Below, in pieces: positions 33,278 to 42,281 of a DNA stretch of 64,000 nucleotides (its first letter is position 1; the number at the start of each line of letters is the position of its first letter). Where the stretch lies: positions 276,744-340,743 of the forward strand of contig NZ_AYMR01000011.1 in the NCBI RefSeq assembly GCF_000633535.1, given 5' to 3'. A model generated the notes under the pieces. The model was not told where the DNA came from. It saw only the letters and a list, made by a program, of their open reading frames with translations, and ran no database searches. The translations under genes and the position numbers were made by a program. This stretch comes from Leifsonia aquatica H1aii (GTDB lineage: Bacteria > Actinomycetota > Actinomycetes > Actinomycetales > Microbacteriaceae).

Positions 33278-33657
33278 CCACTCTGCGTTTCGTCTCGCCG
33301 CCGCCCGGCCTCGAGCCGCTCACCGCATTCGAGCTGACAGCTGTCGAGGGAGCGGTCGGCCTGTACACGCTGGCCTCGCTCGAGCGTCCGGAGATCCGCC
33401 TCTACACGCTCGACGCCGAACGGCACCTGCCCGGCTACTCGCCCGAACTTCCGGACGATCGGGCGGCCGAGCTCGGGATCGACTCCGCCGATCAGGCACA
33501 ATTGCTGGTCGTCGTGACGCCGTCGCAGCAGGGGAGCACCGTCAACCTGCTCGCGCCCGTCGTGGTGAACCGCGGGTCGGGCGACGCGCTCCAGCTGGTG
33601 CTCGACGACGACGCGTTCCCGGTGCGCGCCGAACTCGCCGCACTCGCGGGAGCCTGA
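33274..33657 (+). CDS. fliW: Flagellar assembly factor FliW (CsrA antagonist)
   Basis: 127 residues. FliW signature GLYTLASLERPEIRLYTLDA, later LLVVVTPSQQGSTVNLLAPV and VVNRGSGDALQLVLDD. In Bacillus, FliW binds either flagellin or CsrA; when flagellin is exported, free FliW removes CsrA from the flagellin mRNA. csrA is at the far end of this cluster, and fliC is close by, so all three parts of the switch are present. Confidence 0.95.
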   Translation: MTTLRFVSPPPGLEPLTAFELTAVEGAVGLYTLASLERPEIRLYTLDAERHLPGYSPELPDDRAAELGIDSADQAQLLVVVTPSQQGSTVNLLAPVVVNRGSGDALQLVLDDDAFPVRAELAALAGA

Positions 33658-33664
33658 GGCACTC

Positions 33665-34936
33665 CTACTTCGCGGCCGTTTTCGCCGGGCAGGGTGCCGC
33701 CTTCGTCATGGCGTCGACCGCCTGAGCCTCCGACCACGGCAACCCCGCCACCGTCTTCGTCCCCTTCTGCACGGCGGGGACCTTGGACACGATGGAGGCG
33801 AACCGCTCGGCGAGGGCCTGCGCGAATCCCGCGCCGGGCGTGGAGTTGTTGAGGGCGACGACCACCGTGAGCCCGGACGACGGATCGGTGTACATCGCCG
33901 ACAGATAGCCCGGGATCGCCCCGCTGCTGCCACGCAGCGGCCCGACGAGTTGCACCCCCAACCCTTGCTTCTGCCAGGAGGCGCCGCTGGTCACGCCCGT
34001 CATCTGCGCATCGGCCGTCGCGCCGTCCAGCAGCGACCCTTCGGCGAGCGCCTGGCTGAACGACTTGAGGTCGCCCAGGGTCGAGACCACACCGCCGGCG
34101 GTCCAGCCCATCGACGGGGAGAGCCGGGAGACGTCGCGGACCGGCTCGCAGACCACCGCGCCCGCGCCGTCCACGCCGGCCGCGTAGCCGGCCGGGTGCG
34201 GGCCGGGGACGGTGAGCGAGGATGCCGCCGGCAGGATGCTGGCGTCCATCCCGAGCGGACCGAAGAGATGCTCCTGGTACAGGTCGGACCATTCCCTACC
34301 CGTCGCGTTGCGCACCGCCATCCCGACGAGAACGGCGTTCGTTCGGGCATCCCCGTACTTCTCGCCGGGCTTGCCGGCCCGCGGCGCGGAGATCCCCTCG
34401 CTCGCGAGTTCGAGCGGCGGCCACTGCCTGGTCGGGTTCATCAGCATCCGACTGCTCAGCTGAGGGGAGTAGTCGCCGAAGCCGGACGTCTGCTGGCAGA
34501 GCTCGCGCATCGTCACGCCGTCGACGCCGACGAGTCCCGGCACCCAGGCGGTGACCGGATCGTCCAGGCCGAGGGTGCCGTCGTCCACCAGGTCGAGGAG
34601 CACCGTGCATGTCATCGGAACGGTGTTCTGACCGATCCGGAACGCCATGTCAGCGGTGACCGGCGTGGACCCTCCGCGCGTCGTCGTCCCCGTCGCCGCG
34701 GTCCAGCTGCCCGCCCACGGCGCCCAGACGCCCGCGAATCCGGCGGACGCGTCGGCGAGCGTCATCGCATCGGTGAGTGCGCCCTGCAGGCGCTTCTGCA
34801 CGTCGGCCGAGAACACGCCAGGACGCTGGCTCGGCAGATCCGACGACGGCGACGTGGTGCACCCCGTCACGGCGAGCATCAGGATCCCCGCCGCGGCCGC
34901 GGTCACGGCCCGTCCGATCCGGCCCGCTCCTCGCAT
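33665..34936 (-). CDS. Lipoprotein with degenerate serine-hydrolase (beta-lactamase) fold
   Basis: 423 residues. Lipobox LAVTG-C with lipidated Cys26. The body follows the class C beta-lactamase/DD-peptidase pattern (TADMAFRIG, DDGTLGLDDPV, TSGFGDYSP, GPLGMDAS, GWTAGGVVSTLGDLKSFSQA). The catalytic SxxK at 103-106 reads QNTV, the YxN position (about 196-198) reads DAR, and the third motif reads SSG instead of HTG or KTG. All three active-site motifs are therefore altered, so it is probably a non-catalytic binding or sensor protein. It faces fliW tail-to-tail. Confidence 0.85.
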   Translation of the reverse strand: MRGAGRIGRAVTAAAAGILMLAVTGCTTSPSSDLPSQRPGVFSADVQKRLQGALTDAMTLADASAGFAGVWAPWAGSWTAATGTTTRGGSTPVTADMAFRIGQNTVPMTCTVLLDLVDDGTLGLDDPVTAWVPGLVGVDGVTMRELCQQTSGFGDYSPQLSSRMLMNPTRQWPPLELASEGISAPRAGKPGEKYGDARTNAVLVGMAVRNATGREWSDLYQEHLFGPLGMDASILPAASSLTVPGPHPAGYAAGVDGAGAVVCEPVRDVSRLSPSMGWTAGGVVSTLGDLKSFSQALAEGSLLDGATADAQMTGVTSGASWQKQGLGVQLVGPLRGSSGAIPGYLSAMYTDPSSGLTVVVALNNSTPGAGFAQALAERFASIVSKVPAVQKGTKTVAGLPWSEAQAVDAMTKAAPCPAKTAAK

Positions 34937-35092
34937 GCATTCCCCCGCCGTCGTGGTCCTCGTCCCCTGGATTGTAGCCCCGGCCCGGAAACGGGCGAAG
35001 GACCGATCGGCGGCTCCGCCAATCCATTCGAGCGGCTGTCCCGAAGACCCAGTGAGGCGCGCATCCGTGCGCCGTCCAAGGAGGAACGAACA

Positions 35093-35506
35093 ATGCGCAC
35101 ATCACCGAATCGACTCGTCGCCACCATCTTCGGCGCCGTCTACCTGCTCGTCGGCCTGCTCGGCTTCGCCTTCACAGGCGGCGTCGGCTTCGTCGCCACG
35201 CAGGGCGGCCTGCTCCTCGGCATCTTCGAGGTCAACCCGCTGCACAACATCGCCCACCTGCTGATCGGGGCGGCGCTGCTCATCGCCGGCCTGACCCGCG
35301 CCGCAGCGGCGAAGGCCGTCAACACCACCGTCGGTGCTGTCTACCTGCTGCTCGGCATCGTCGGGTTCTTCCTGGTCGGGACCGGCGCGAACATCCTCGC
35401 GCTGAACACCCCGGACCACTTCCTCCACTTGGCGAGCGCGATCGTGCTCCTCGGTGTCGGTCTGGGCGCCGAGCGGACCGTGCGCTCCACTACGGCCGCC
35501 GTGTGA
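35093..35506 (+). CDS. DUF4383 membrane protein
   Basis: 137 residues from the ATG at 35093 (GGAGGAACGAACA before it). Four hydrophobic spans with the DUF4383 motifs FGAVYLLVGLLGF, NPLHNIAHLLIGAALL and DHFLHLASAIVLL. Common in actinobacteria; function unknown. Overlaps the next gene by four bases. Confidence 0.85.
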   Translation: MRTSPNRLVATIFGAVYLLVGLLGFAFTGGVGFVATQGGLLLGIFEVNPLHNIAHLLIGAALLIAGLTRAAAAKAVNTTVGAVYLLLGIVGFFLVGTGANILALNTPDHFLHLASAIVLLGVGLGAERTVRSTTAAV

Positions 35507-36042
35507 CCGACATGGCCACGGCTCCCTTGAGCAGGATGTCAGGAACCCCGGTCGCCTCCCCGGCCCGGGCCTTCCTCGCCGTGGCCGCGCTGGGGGCGGG
35601 TCTGCTTCACGCAGCGCTCGCCCCCAGCGCACCTCTTCCGCTGCTCGTCCTGCTCCTGGTCGTCGCAGCGGCGGAGCTCGGCTGGTCGGTCACGACGCTC
35701 GCGCGCGACCGTCCCCTCTTCTTCCGTCTCGTCCCCGTGCTGGCTCTCATCCCGGTCGCGGCCTGGGCCGCCCTCGCCGTCGTCGGTGCGACCGCGACCT
35801 CCGGCACGGTGCTCAGCCTGCCTCTGCTGCCGATGGGCGTCGCCTCCCTGCTCGACGTGGCCGTCGCCGCCGTCAGCGCCGTCGTGCTGCGCCGCGACCG
35901 CCCGGCATCAGCGCACGGCGGAGCCGTCCGATTCGTCGCCGCGCTCGCGCTCAGCGCCTCCGCGGTCTGCGCCGTCACCATCCCGGCGCTGGGACTGACG
36001 GATGCCGGCTACGCCGCCGTGAAGGTCGGCCACCACCACTGA
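35503..36042 (+). CDS. Hypothetical multi-span membrane protein
   Basis: 179 residues, GTG start overlapping the previous stop (GTGA). About five hydrophobic segments rich in Ala, Leu and Val; ends in GHHH. No family recognised. It is translationally coupled to the DUF4383 gene, so the two may work together. Confidence 0.7.
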   Translation: MTDMATAPLSRMSGTPVASPARAFLAVAALGAGLLHAALAPSAPLPLLVLLLVVAAAELGWSVTTLARDRPLFFRLVPVLALIPVAAWAALAVVGATATSGTVLSLPLLPMGVASLLDVAVAAVSAVVLRRDRPASAHGGAVRFVAALALSASAVCAVTIPALGLTDAGYAAVKVGHHH

Positions 36043-36118
36043 GACGTCGGCACCGGCTGTGAATGCCGGGTGGACAACGCCGTCCAGCTTGACGGGAACC
36101 CTCTGGTCCGCCAGTATT

Positions 36119-36137
36119 TTAGGTAAGCCTTACCTGA
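36119..36137. promoter_or_regulatory. IdeR/DtxR-type iron box before heme oxygenase
   Basis: TTAGGTAAGCCTTACCTGA closely follows the DtxR/IdeR 19-base consensus (TTAGGTTAGSCTAACCTAA). It overlaps the end of a likely -10 (TATTTT, 36115-36120) with TTGACG at 36089-36094, so iron-loaded repressor would block transcription. The ATG is 14 bases beyond. Confidence 0.8.
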
Positions 36138-36150
36138 CCAGGAGACCCGA

Positions 36151-36801
36151 ATGGCCGAACTGATCCCCTTCTCGCAGGCGCTCCGCGAGCGCACCCGCTC
36201 CGTGCACGAGGAGAGCGAGGGTGCGACCTTCATGCAAGACCTCATGAGCGGCAAGGGCAGTCGCGAGGACTACATCCACCTCCTGGCGCAGCACTACTTC
36301 ATCTACGAGGCGCTCGAGGAGGCCGCGGTCAACATGGCCGACGACCCCGTCGCCGCCCTGTTCATCACCCCGAAGCTCACCCGGCTGCCGGCCATCGAGG
36401 CCGACCTGGCCTTCCTGCTCAGCGACGACTGGCGCGACCGGATCTCGCCGCTGCCGAGCACCTTCCGCTACACCGCGCGCATCCGCGAGGTCGGACACGA
36501 CTGGCCGGGCGGCTTCATCGCCCACCACTACACCCGCTACCTCGGCGACCTCTCCGGCGGCCAGATCATCCGCACGCTCCTGCAGCGCCAGTACGGTTTC
36601 GAGACCAACGGTGTGGGCTTCTACCTGTTCGCCGACATCGCCAAGCCGAAGGTGTTCAAGGACGTCTACCGCTCGCAGCTCGACGCCGTCGACTGGACGG
36701 AGGAGGAGCGCGACCGGGTGATCGCCGAAGCCGGTCTCGCGTTCCGCTTCAACACGGACCTCTTCAACGACCTCGCTGCCGCCAAGGCCGCTGCCGCCTG
36801 A
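36151..36801 (+). CDS. hmuO: Heme oxygenase (heme-degrading, iron release)
   Basis: 216 residues, normal for bacterial HmuO. Proximal heme ligand His19 (TRSVHEESEGATFMQDL), distal-helix glycine motif GDLSGGQ at 132-138, and the conserved YEALEE. It splits heme to biliverdin, CO and Fe2+. The upstream iron box indicates expression under iron limitation. No heme transporter genes are adjacent. Confidence 0.95.
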   Translation: MAELIPFSQALRERTRSVHEESEGATFMQDLMSGKGSREDYIHLLAQHYFIYEALEEAAVNMADDPVAALFITPKLTRLPAIEADLAFLLSDDWRDRISPLPSTFRYTARIREVGHDWPGGFIAHHYTRYLGDLSGGQIIRTLLQRQYGFETNGVGFYLFADIAKPKVFKDVYRSQLDAVDWTEEERDRVIAEAGLAFRFNTDLFNDLAAAKAAAA

Positions 36802-36836
36802 CCTCTCGGGACGGCTTCCGGCGGGGGCTTCCGCCG

Positions 36837-37187
36837 TCAGCGCCGGCTGAGCGCGAAGCTCTCGCTCCCGAACCGCACGATCGAGCCGGGGTCGACCTCG
36901 TGCCGGGTGTTCGGATCGCACGCGAACGTGCCCTCCCCCGGGTAGGAGATGGTCGTGCCGTTCGCCGACCCCAGATCCATCACCCAGAAGACGTCGTCGT
37001 ACTGGCCGAACGCGAGATGCGCGCGCGACACCGACTTGACGTCGTCGGAGACGGTGACGAGCTCCACGTGCGCCGGGTCGTCCAGCTCTGTGCCTGGCGT
37101 GTGCACGACCGGATTGCGGCCGATGACGCCGTTTCCCGACGTCTCGAGGTGCTGACCGTCGCTGAAATCCAGCACGAACGTGATCAT
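36837..37187 (-). CDS. FHA-domain protein
   Basis: 116 residues, essentially a single forkhead-associated domain: GVIGRNP (20-26), SVSRAHLAF (52-60) and DLGSANGTTI (71-80) hold the phosphothreonine-binding residues. It probably docks on Ser/Thr-kinase targets; no kinase is in the window. It is 25 bases downstream of the helicase gene on the same strand and has GGAG before its ATG. Confidence 0.9.
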   Translation of the reverse strand: MITFVLDFSDGQHLETSGNGVIGRNPVVHTPGTELDDPAHVELVTVSDDVKSVSRAHLAFGQYDDVFWVMDLGSANGTTISYPGEGTFACDPNTRHEVDPGSIVRFGSESFALSRR

Positions 37188-37215
37188 CTGCGTCTCCTTC
37201 GCCTCGGCCCCGCAC

Positions 37216-38520
37216 TCAGACGGCGCTGAGCGGCACCCTCACTGGTCGCGCGTCGCTCATGAACCGCTCGACATCCGGGTCCACGGTGATGTCGCTCGGG
37301 CGCAGTGGACGGGTCAGATACAGCCCGTCGAGGGTCGTGATGCGGCTGAGCGCCACATAGGTCTGCCCCGAGGTGAACGCGCGCGTCCCGAGGTCCACGA
37401 TCGCCGCGTCGTAGGTCTTGCCCTGCGACTTGTGGATGGTGACCGCCCAGGCGAGCCGCAGCGGGAACTGGGTGAACTCGGCCACCACGTCCTTGGTGAG
37501 CTTCTTGGTCTCGGGGGAGTAGTTGTAACGGAACTTCTCCCAGATCGTCGGCTCCACCTCGTGGATCTCGCCGTCGACATCCACGTAGACGGTCGAGTCG
37601 ATGCGGGTCACCGTGCCGATCGTCCCGTTGACCCAGCGCGGGCCGTCTCCCTGCCCGACGTCGTTCCGGAGGAACATCACCTGCGCGCCCACTTTGAGTT
37701 CCAGGGACTCCTCCGCCGGGTAGTTGCGACCGCCGAAGTCGCCGCTGATCTCGGCCTTCGCGGTCAGGGCGCGACCCGGGAGCCGATCGAGCGCCTGCGC
37801 GTTGATGCGATTGACGGTGTCGTTGCGGGTGGCCAGCGTGATCGTCCCGTCGTCCGGCGCCGGGCGCGCACCGACCTCGTTCAGACGGTCGGCGATCTCC
37901 TTCGTCACCTGGCCGTGCCGGACCGCGTTGAGCATGAAACGGAAGTCGGATTCGTGCTGCCGGTGCACCTGGAGCAGTTCGACGATGCGCAGGTCGGCCT
38001 CCTGCCAGACCTTGGCATCGAAGAACCACATCGACCGGTAGGTGTCGTTGAAGTAGGCGCGCTCCTCGTGGTCTCCCGGCACCGGCGCGAGCTGGTACGG
38101 GTCGCCGAAGAGCACCACCTGCACGCCGCCGAAGCTCTCGGCCGGCTTCTGCCGCGCCTGGCGCAGGCTGCGGTCCACTGCATCCATCAGGTCGGCGTTG
38201 ACCATCGAGACCTCGTCGATCACGAGCGTGTCGATGGTGTTGAGGAGCTTGCGCAGCTCGGCGCTCTGCTCGATGTCGTGGTCGGCGATGACCCCGATCG
38301 GCAGCCGGAAGAGCGAGTGGATGGTCTGACCGCCGACGTTGAGCGCGGCGACACCGGTCGGCGCGGCGATCACGATCGACTTCTCGGTGTTCCACGACAA
38401 GTGGTTGAGCAGCGTCGACTTGCCCGTGCCCGCACGTCCCGTGACGAACACGTGCTCACGTGTGTGCTCGATCAGCTCGAACACCGTCTGCTGCTCCGGC
38501 GAGAGCGAGAGTCGGCCCAT
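37216..38520 (-). CDS. PIF1/RecD-like superfamily 1 helicase
   Basis: 434 residues. Walker A GRAGTGKST at 28-36, DEVSM at 102-106, GDPYQLAPV, and the C-terminal UvrD-like part with VTIHKSQGKTYD and TYVALSRI. These are the motifs of PIF1-type 5'-to-3' DNA helicases. The FHA gene follows directly, suggesting a shared transcript and possible phospho-regulation (inference). Confidence 0.92.
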   Translation of the reverse strand: MGRLSLSPEQQTVFELIEHTREHVFVTGRAGTGKSTLLNHLSWNTEKSIVIAAPTGVAALNVGGQTIHSLFRLPIGVIADHDIEQSAELRKLLNTIDTLVIDEVSMVNADLMDAVDRSLRQARQKPAESFGGVQVVLFGDPYQLAPVPGDHEERAYFNDTYRSMWFFDAKVWQEADLRIVELLQVHRQHESDFRFMLNAVRHGQVTKEIADRLNEVGARPAPDDGTITLATRNDTVNRINAQALDRLPGRALTAKAEISGDFGGRNYPAEESLELKVGAQVMFLRNDVGQGDGPRWVNGTIGTVTRIDSTVYVDVDGEIHEVEPTIWEKFRYNYSPETKKLTKDVVAEFTQFPLRLAWAVTIHKSQGKTYDAAIVDLGTRAFTSGQTYVALSRITTLDGLYLTRPLRPSDITVDPDVERFMSDARPVRVPLSAV

Positions 38521-38613
38521 CCGAGTCCCTTTCCCCTCGCGCGACCTGCCGATCTACTCTAACCCGCCCGCCGCCCCCGCGGCCGTCTCTACACAGGCCC
38601 ATAGGATGGCCTC

Positions 38614-39654
38614 ATGACGGGGGATGAGTCGAGGCGCCGCACGCGCGCACTCCTCCTCTGGTCCGGGATCGGCGTCCTCCTGCTGCTCGCCCTCCTCGCT
38701 GCGTTCGCGGCGCTGCAGCGCACCTACTACAGCGCCTCCGGATTCGTGACGGGCTATGTGCAGACGCTCGCTGAGCACGACGTCGCCGCTGCGCTCGCCA
38801 TGCCGGGGGCCGCGCCCACCGCCGCCGCGCTCGAGCGGGCGGGCCTGCCTCCGAGAGCGTCCCGCGAGCTCCTGCGCGCGGACCTGCTGCCCCGCCTCAG
38901 CGACATCGCGGTCACGTCGGACCGAGCGCTCTCGTCCGGTGCGCATCAGGTCACCGTGCGGGTGTCCTCCGACGGCCACCCCGTGACCGCGACCTTCACC
39001 GTCGAGCCGTCCGGCTCGGTCCTCGGCTTCCTGCCCCTGTGGCGGTTCGCCACGACTCCGCTCACGGTGGCGCACGTGAACGTCGCTCACGCCCAGGACT
39101 TCACGATCGCATCACACACGGTCAGCCCGCGGGCGGCCGCCCCGGACCAGCCCGCGACGGCGTTCAGCGTCGCCGCCGACTACCTGATGTTCGCCCCCGG
39201 GCGCTACGAGATCGGCCACACGTCGACGCTGCTCACCGCGGCTCCTGCGGTGATCCTCGCGGACCCCGGGCAGCTCGTCCAGACGACGGTCGACGCCGAG
39301 CCGACACCGGCGTTCACCCAGGCGGTCCAGAAGCAGCTCGACGGATTCCTCGATCAGTGCGCCACCCAGCAGGTGCTCCAGCCGGCCGGCTGCCCGTTCG
39401 GAGTCGAGATCGACGACCGGGTCCAGGGCGCCCCGACGTGGACCCTGGCCACCTACCCGGCCGTGCACCTGACGGCCGGGCAGACGGGCTGGACCATGGA
39501 TCAGGCTGTCGGCGTCGCGCACCTCTCCGTCAGCGTGCAGTCCCTCTTCGACGGAACCGTCTCGCAGCGCGAGTCGGACGAGCGGTTCGCCGTCTCGCTC
39601 ACCAGCGTCGTGATCCGCGGCGACGGATCCCTCGACATCGTCGTCGGGCCGTAG
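38614..39654 (+). CDS. Hypothetical membrane-anchored extracytoplasmic protein
   Basis: 346 residues. Short charged N-terminus, one membrane anchor (residues ~12-36), then an outside domain. Two similar halves can be suspected: HQVTVRVSSDGHPVTATFTV and the later VSVAADYLMFAPGRYEI. Two cysteines (QCATQQ and GCPFGV) may pair. No family recognised; such proteins are common in Microbacteriaceae next to CopD/CtaG (position only). Confidence 0.75.
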   Translation: MTGDESRRRTRALLLWSGIGVLLLLALLAAFAALQRTYYSASGFVTGYVQTLAEHDVAAALAMPGAAPTAAALERAGLPPRASRELLRADLLPRLSDIAVTSDRALSSGAHQVTVRVSSDGHPVTATFTVEPSGSVLGFLPLWRFATTPLTVAHVNVAHAQDFTIASHTVSPRAAAPDQPATAFSVAADYLMFAPGRYEIGHTSTLLTAAPAVILADPGQLVQTTVDAEPTPAFTQAVQKQLDGFLDQCATQQVLQPAGCPFGVEIDDRVQGAPTWTLATYPAVHLTAGQTGWTMDQAVGVAHLSVSVQSLFDGTVSQRESDERFAVSLTSVVIRGDGSLDIVVGP

Positions 39655-39660
39655 CGGCCG

Positions 39661-41631
39661 CTACTGGTTCGCGCCGTCGCGCTGCGCCAGCCGCGCGAGC
39701 TGGTCGTTGTAGGCGCGCAGCTCCGCATCGTTCGTGCGGTCGGCGTTGCGGTCACGCCGCTTGGTCTCGCGCTCATCGCTGCGGCTCCACTGGATGGCCA
39801 CGACGATGGCGAGGATCACCGTCGGGATCTCGCCGATGCTCCACGCGATGCCGCCGCCGGTCTGTTGATCGACGAGCGGCGGATCGCCCCAGGTGCGGCC
39901 CATCGCCCCGAACCAGTCCGCGAGCAGGAGGCCGTGCATCTGCATGATGGAGAGGCCGAAGAAGGCGTGGAACGCCATGGTCAGCAGCAGGAGGAGCAAA
40001 CGGAACGGGTAGGGCAGCCGGAATTTGACCGGGTCGATGCCGATCAGCGACTGGACGAAGAGGTAGCCGGTGATCAGGAAGTGGACGACCATCCACTCGT
40101 GACCGATGTGGTCCGTCGTCGCCCAGCGGAAGATCGGAGTGTAGTAGAACGCCCACAGCGAGCCCGCGAACAGGATCGCCGCGACGATCGGGTTGGAGAT
40201 CACCCCGGCGAAGCTGGAGTGCACCGCCAGCAGGATCCACTCGCGTCCACCGCGCGAGCCGTCGGTGCGCTTGCGGATGGCTCTGGCGGCGAGCGTCACC
40301 GGCGCACCGGGCACCAGGAGCAGCGGGACCGCCATCGTCAGCACCATGTGCGCCGACATGTGGGCCGAGAAGAGGTACTTCTCGTAGACGTTCACGCCGC
40401 CGTTGGTGATGTAGAAGAGGAGGGCGATGCCGAGCACCCACAGCACCGTGCGGTAGATCGGCCACGCATCCCCGCGCTTGCGGAGCCGCCAGACACCGGC
40501 CAGGTAGAAGAAGAGGGCGAAGGCGCAGGCGAGCACCCAGAGCAGGTCGAAGTTCCAGCTCGTGAAGAGCCGGCCCCAGGTCAGCTCGGGCGGGAGCTTC
40601 TCCCCGGTCAGGATCTCGGCGGGCGTCGGGGTCGCCGCGCGGGTCTGGGGCACCGGGGTGACCGTGCGCGCGAGCGCCGCGGCGACGCCCGAGGCGATGC
40701 CCATGAACGCGAGCTCGGCGGTCACGATCCACCAGAACGTTCTGCGTGAACCTCCGGCCTTGAGCCGCCCGATCAGGATGCGGCGCTGCGCCACCCCGAA
40801 GAGTCCGAGGGCGACGAGGACCGCGACCTTGACGAGCACCAGGATGCCGTAGGGCGTCGCCAGCTGCTCCAGGTCGCCGATCCGCAGCTCCGCGTTCACA
40901 TAGCCCGAAGCGGCCACGACGATGAACGAGATGAGCGCGATGGACGAGTAGCGCTCCATGACCGCGACGAGCCGCTCGCCGCCGAAGACGCTGCGCAGGA
41001 CGATGATCGTCACCAGGCCGCCGAGCCAGATGGCGGCGAAGAGGACGTGCAGGCCGAAGGACGTGACCGCGGCGTCGTGTCCCGCGGCCTCGGCGCTGTG
41101 GCCCTGCTGCGCCATCGGGACGACCGCGGCCATCGCGAGGATGGTCACGAAGATGAGCGCCGTGTGATTGCGGACGGCGAAGCACAGCACGGTGACGGCC
41201 GCCGCGATCAGGGTGACGCCGAGCCACGCCTGGCCGAGCGAGACGCTGGTGATGAACGAACTGAGGCCGTTGCTGAACGTCTCGTCGAACGACCACGGGA
41301 CGTTGGAGACGCTGACGAAGGTGAAGAGGCCGGTCGCCGCTGCCGCCACGGTCATGACCGCGGCGCATCCGGCGGCGAAGTCGAGCGCCTTGCCGAACTC
41401 CTCCCGCTCCGGGGCGAAGACGAAGCACACGAGCACCAGTGCGCCCAGGACTCCCGACAGGCTCAGGTTGACCACGAGGGTCGCGATCGGCAGACCCCAG
41501 CGGACGAGGGCGCCGGGATCGGCGAGCAGGGGAGCGGTCGCCCCGCCGCCGAAGGCGAGGCCCGCCACGACCGCCGCCAGGGCGGCGAGCAGCAGCACGG
41601 CAGGGCCGATCACACGGACGATACGGGGCAC
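39661..41631 (-). CDS. Fused CopD / cytochrome c oxidase assembly (CtaG) membrane protein
   Basis: 656 residues, GTG start. Residues ~1-320 form a CopD-type copper transport domain with about eight spans (HVLFAAIWLGGLVTIIVL, RYSSIALISFIVVAASGYVN). Residues ~345-610 form a caa3-type CtaG domain (FSAHMSAHMVLTMAVPLLLV, HEWMVVHFLITGYLFVQSL, FHAFFGLSIM). The His/Met pairs are candidate copper ligands. This actinobacterial fusion supplies copper to cytochrome oxidase or to periplasmic sites. Charged cytoplasmic tail. Confidence 0.9.
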   Translation of the reverse strand: MPRIVRVIGPAVLLLAALAAVVAGLAFGGGATAPLLADPGALVRWGLPIATLVVNLSLSGVLGALVLVCFVFAPEREEFGKALDFAAGCAAVMTVAAAATGLFTFVSVSNVPWSFDETFSNGLSSFITSVSLGQAWLGVTLIAAAVTVLCFAVRNHTALIFVTILAMAAVVPMAQQGHSAEAAGHDAAVTSFGLHVLFAAIWLGGLVTIIVLRSVFGGERLVAVMERYSSIALISFIVVAASGYVNAELRIGDLEQLATPYGILVLVKVAVLVALGLFGVAQRRILIGRLKAGGSRRTFWWIVTAELAFMGIASGVAAALARTVTPVPQTRAATPTPAEILTGEKLPPELTWGRLFTSWNFDLLWVLACAFALFFYLAGVWRLRKRGDAWPIYRTVLWVLGIALLFYITNGGVNVYEKYLFSAHMSAHMVLTMAVPLLLVPGAPVTLAARAIRKRTDGSRGGREWILLAVHSSFAGVISNPIVAAILFAGSLWAFYYTPIFRWATTDHIGHEWMVVHFLITGYLFVQSLIGIDPVKFRLPYPFRLLLLLLTMAFHAFFGLSIMQMHGLLLADWFGAMGRTWGDPPLVDQQTGGGIAWSIGEIPTVILAIVVAIQWSRSDERETKRRDRNADRTNDAELRAYNDQLARLAQRDGANQ

Positions 41632-41709
41632 CCGTCCAGCCTACGACCCCCGGGCTGGATGCCCGCCCACAGCGCGGGGACGGGCCGCGCGCCGCCCTGT
41701 CCACACGAC

Positions 41710-41742
41710 GAGGGCGGCACCGCGATCAGCGGCGCCGCCCTC
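41710..41742 (-). terminator. Terminator after the HU gene
   Basis: A 9-base perfect stem (41710-41718 with 41734-41742), about 20 bases past the HU stop. Confidence 0.65.
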
Positions 41743-41763
41743 CGGCAAAGCGTGTGGAGCTGC

Positions 41764-42051
41764 TTACTTGACGGCAGCCTTCAGCTTCGAGCCCGCGGTC
41801 AGCTTGACGCGGTGGCCGGCCGGGATGGAGATCTCGGCACCGGTCTGCGGGTTGCGGCCCGTGCGGGCGGCGGTCTCGGTGCGCTCGGCGGCGAGCCAGC
41901 CCGGGATGGTGACCTTGCCACCGGCGGCGACGGTCTCGGAGATGGTCGCGAAGAAAGCGTCGACGACACCGGAGACGGTGGCCTGGCTCTGCCCCGACGC
42001 CGCGGCGACGGCAGCGACGAGCTCGGTCTTGTTCAGCGACTTGTCAGCCAT
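41764..42051 (-). CDS. hup: HU-family nucleoid protein
   Basis: 95 residues. Classic HU: NKTELVAAVAAASGQSQATV, IPGWLAAERTETAARTGRNP, QTGAEISIPAGHRVKLTAGS. Lacks the long Lys/Ala-rich tail of some actinobacterial HU proteins. Monocistronic. Confidence 0.96.
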   Translation of the reverse strand: MADKSLNKTELVAAVAAASGQSQATVSGVVDAFFATISETVAAGGKVTIPGWLAAERTETAARTGRNPQTGAEISIPAGHRVKLTAGSKLKAAVK

Positions 42052-42229
42052 TGAGTGTCCTCCTCGGACGTTGTGCTGGATCTACAGCTTGCAGTGGAAC
42101 AGCCACGGCCGCGGAGGGCCATAACGGTTGGTCGGATGACCGCCTCGAATGTATCAGGAATCCGCGGAAACACGCGGATTTTCGGCGTTTCTCACCGCTC
42201 TTTCACCTTCGGAGGCGCCCCGGGAACGC

Positions 42230-42266
42230 CGAAGGGGCGCCCGGCATGATGCCGGACGCCCCTTCG
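42230..42266 (-). terminator. Terminator after rpsN
   Basis: A strong hairpin (left arm from 42230, right arm ending 42266, about 17 pairs with small bulges), 16 bases past the rpsN stop. It ends the rpmB-rpmG-rpsN transcript. Confidence 0.7.
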
Positions 42267-42281
42267 TGCGTGGTCTGCTGG

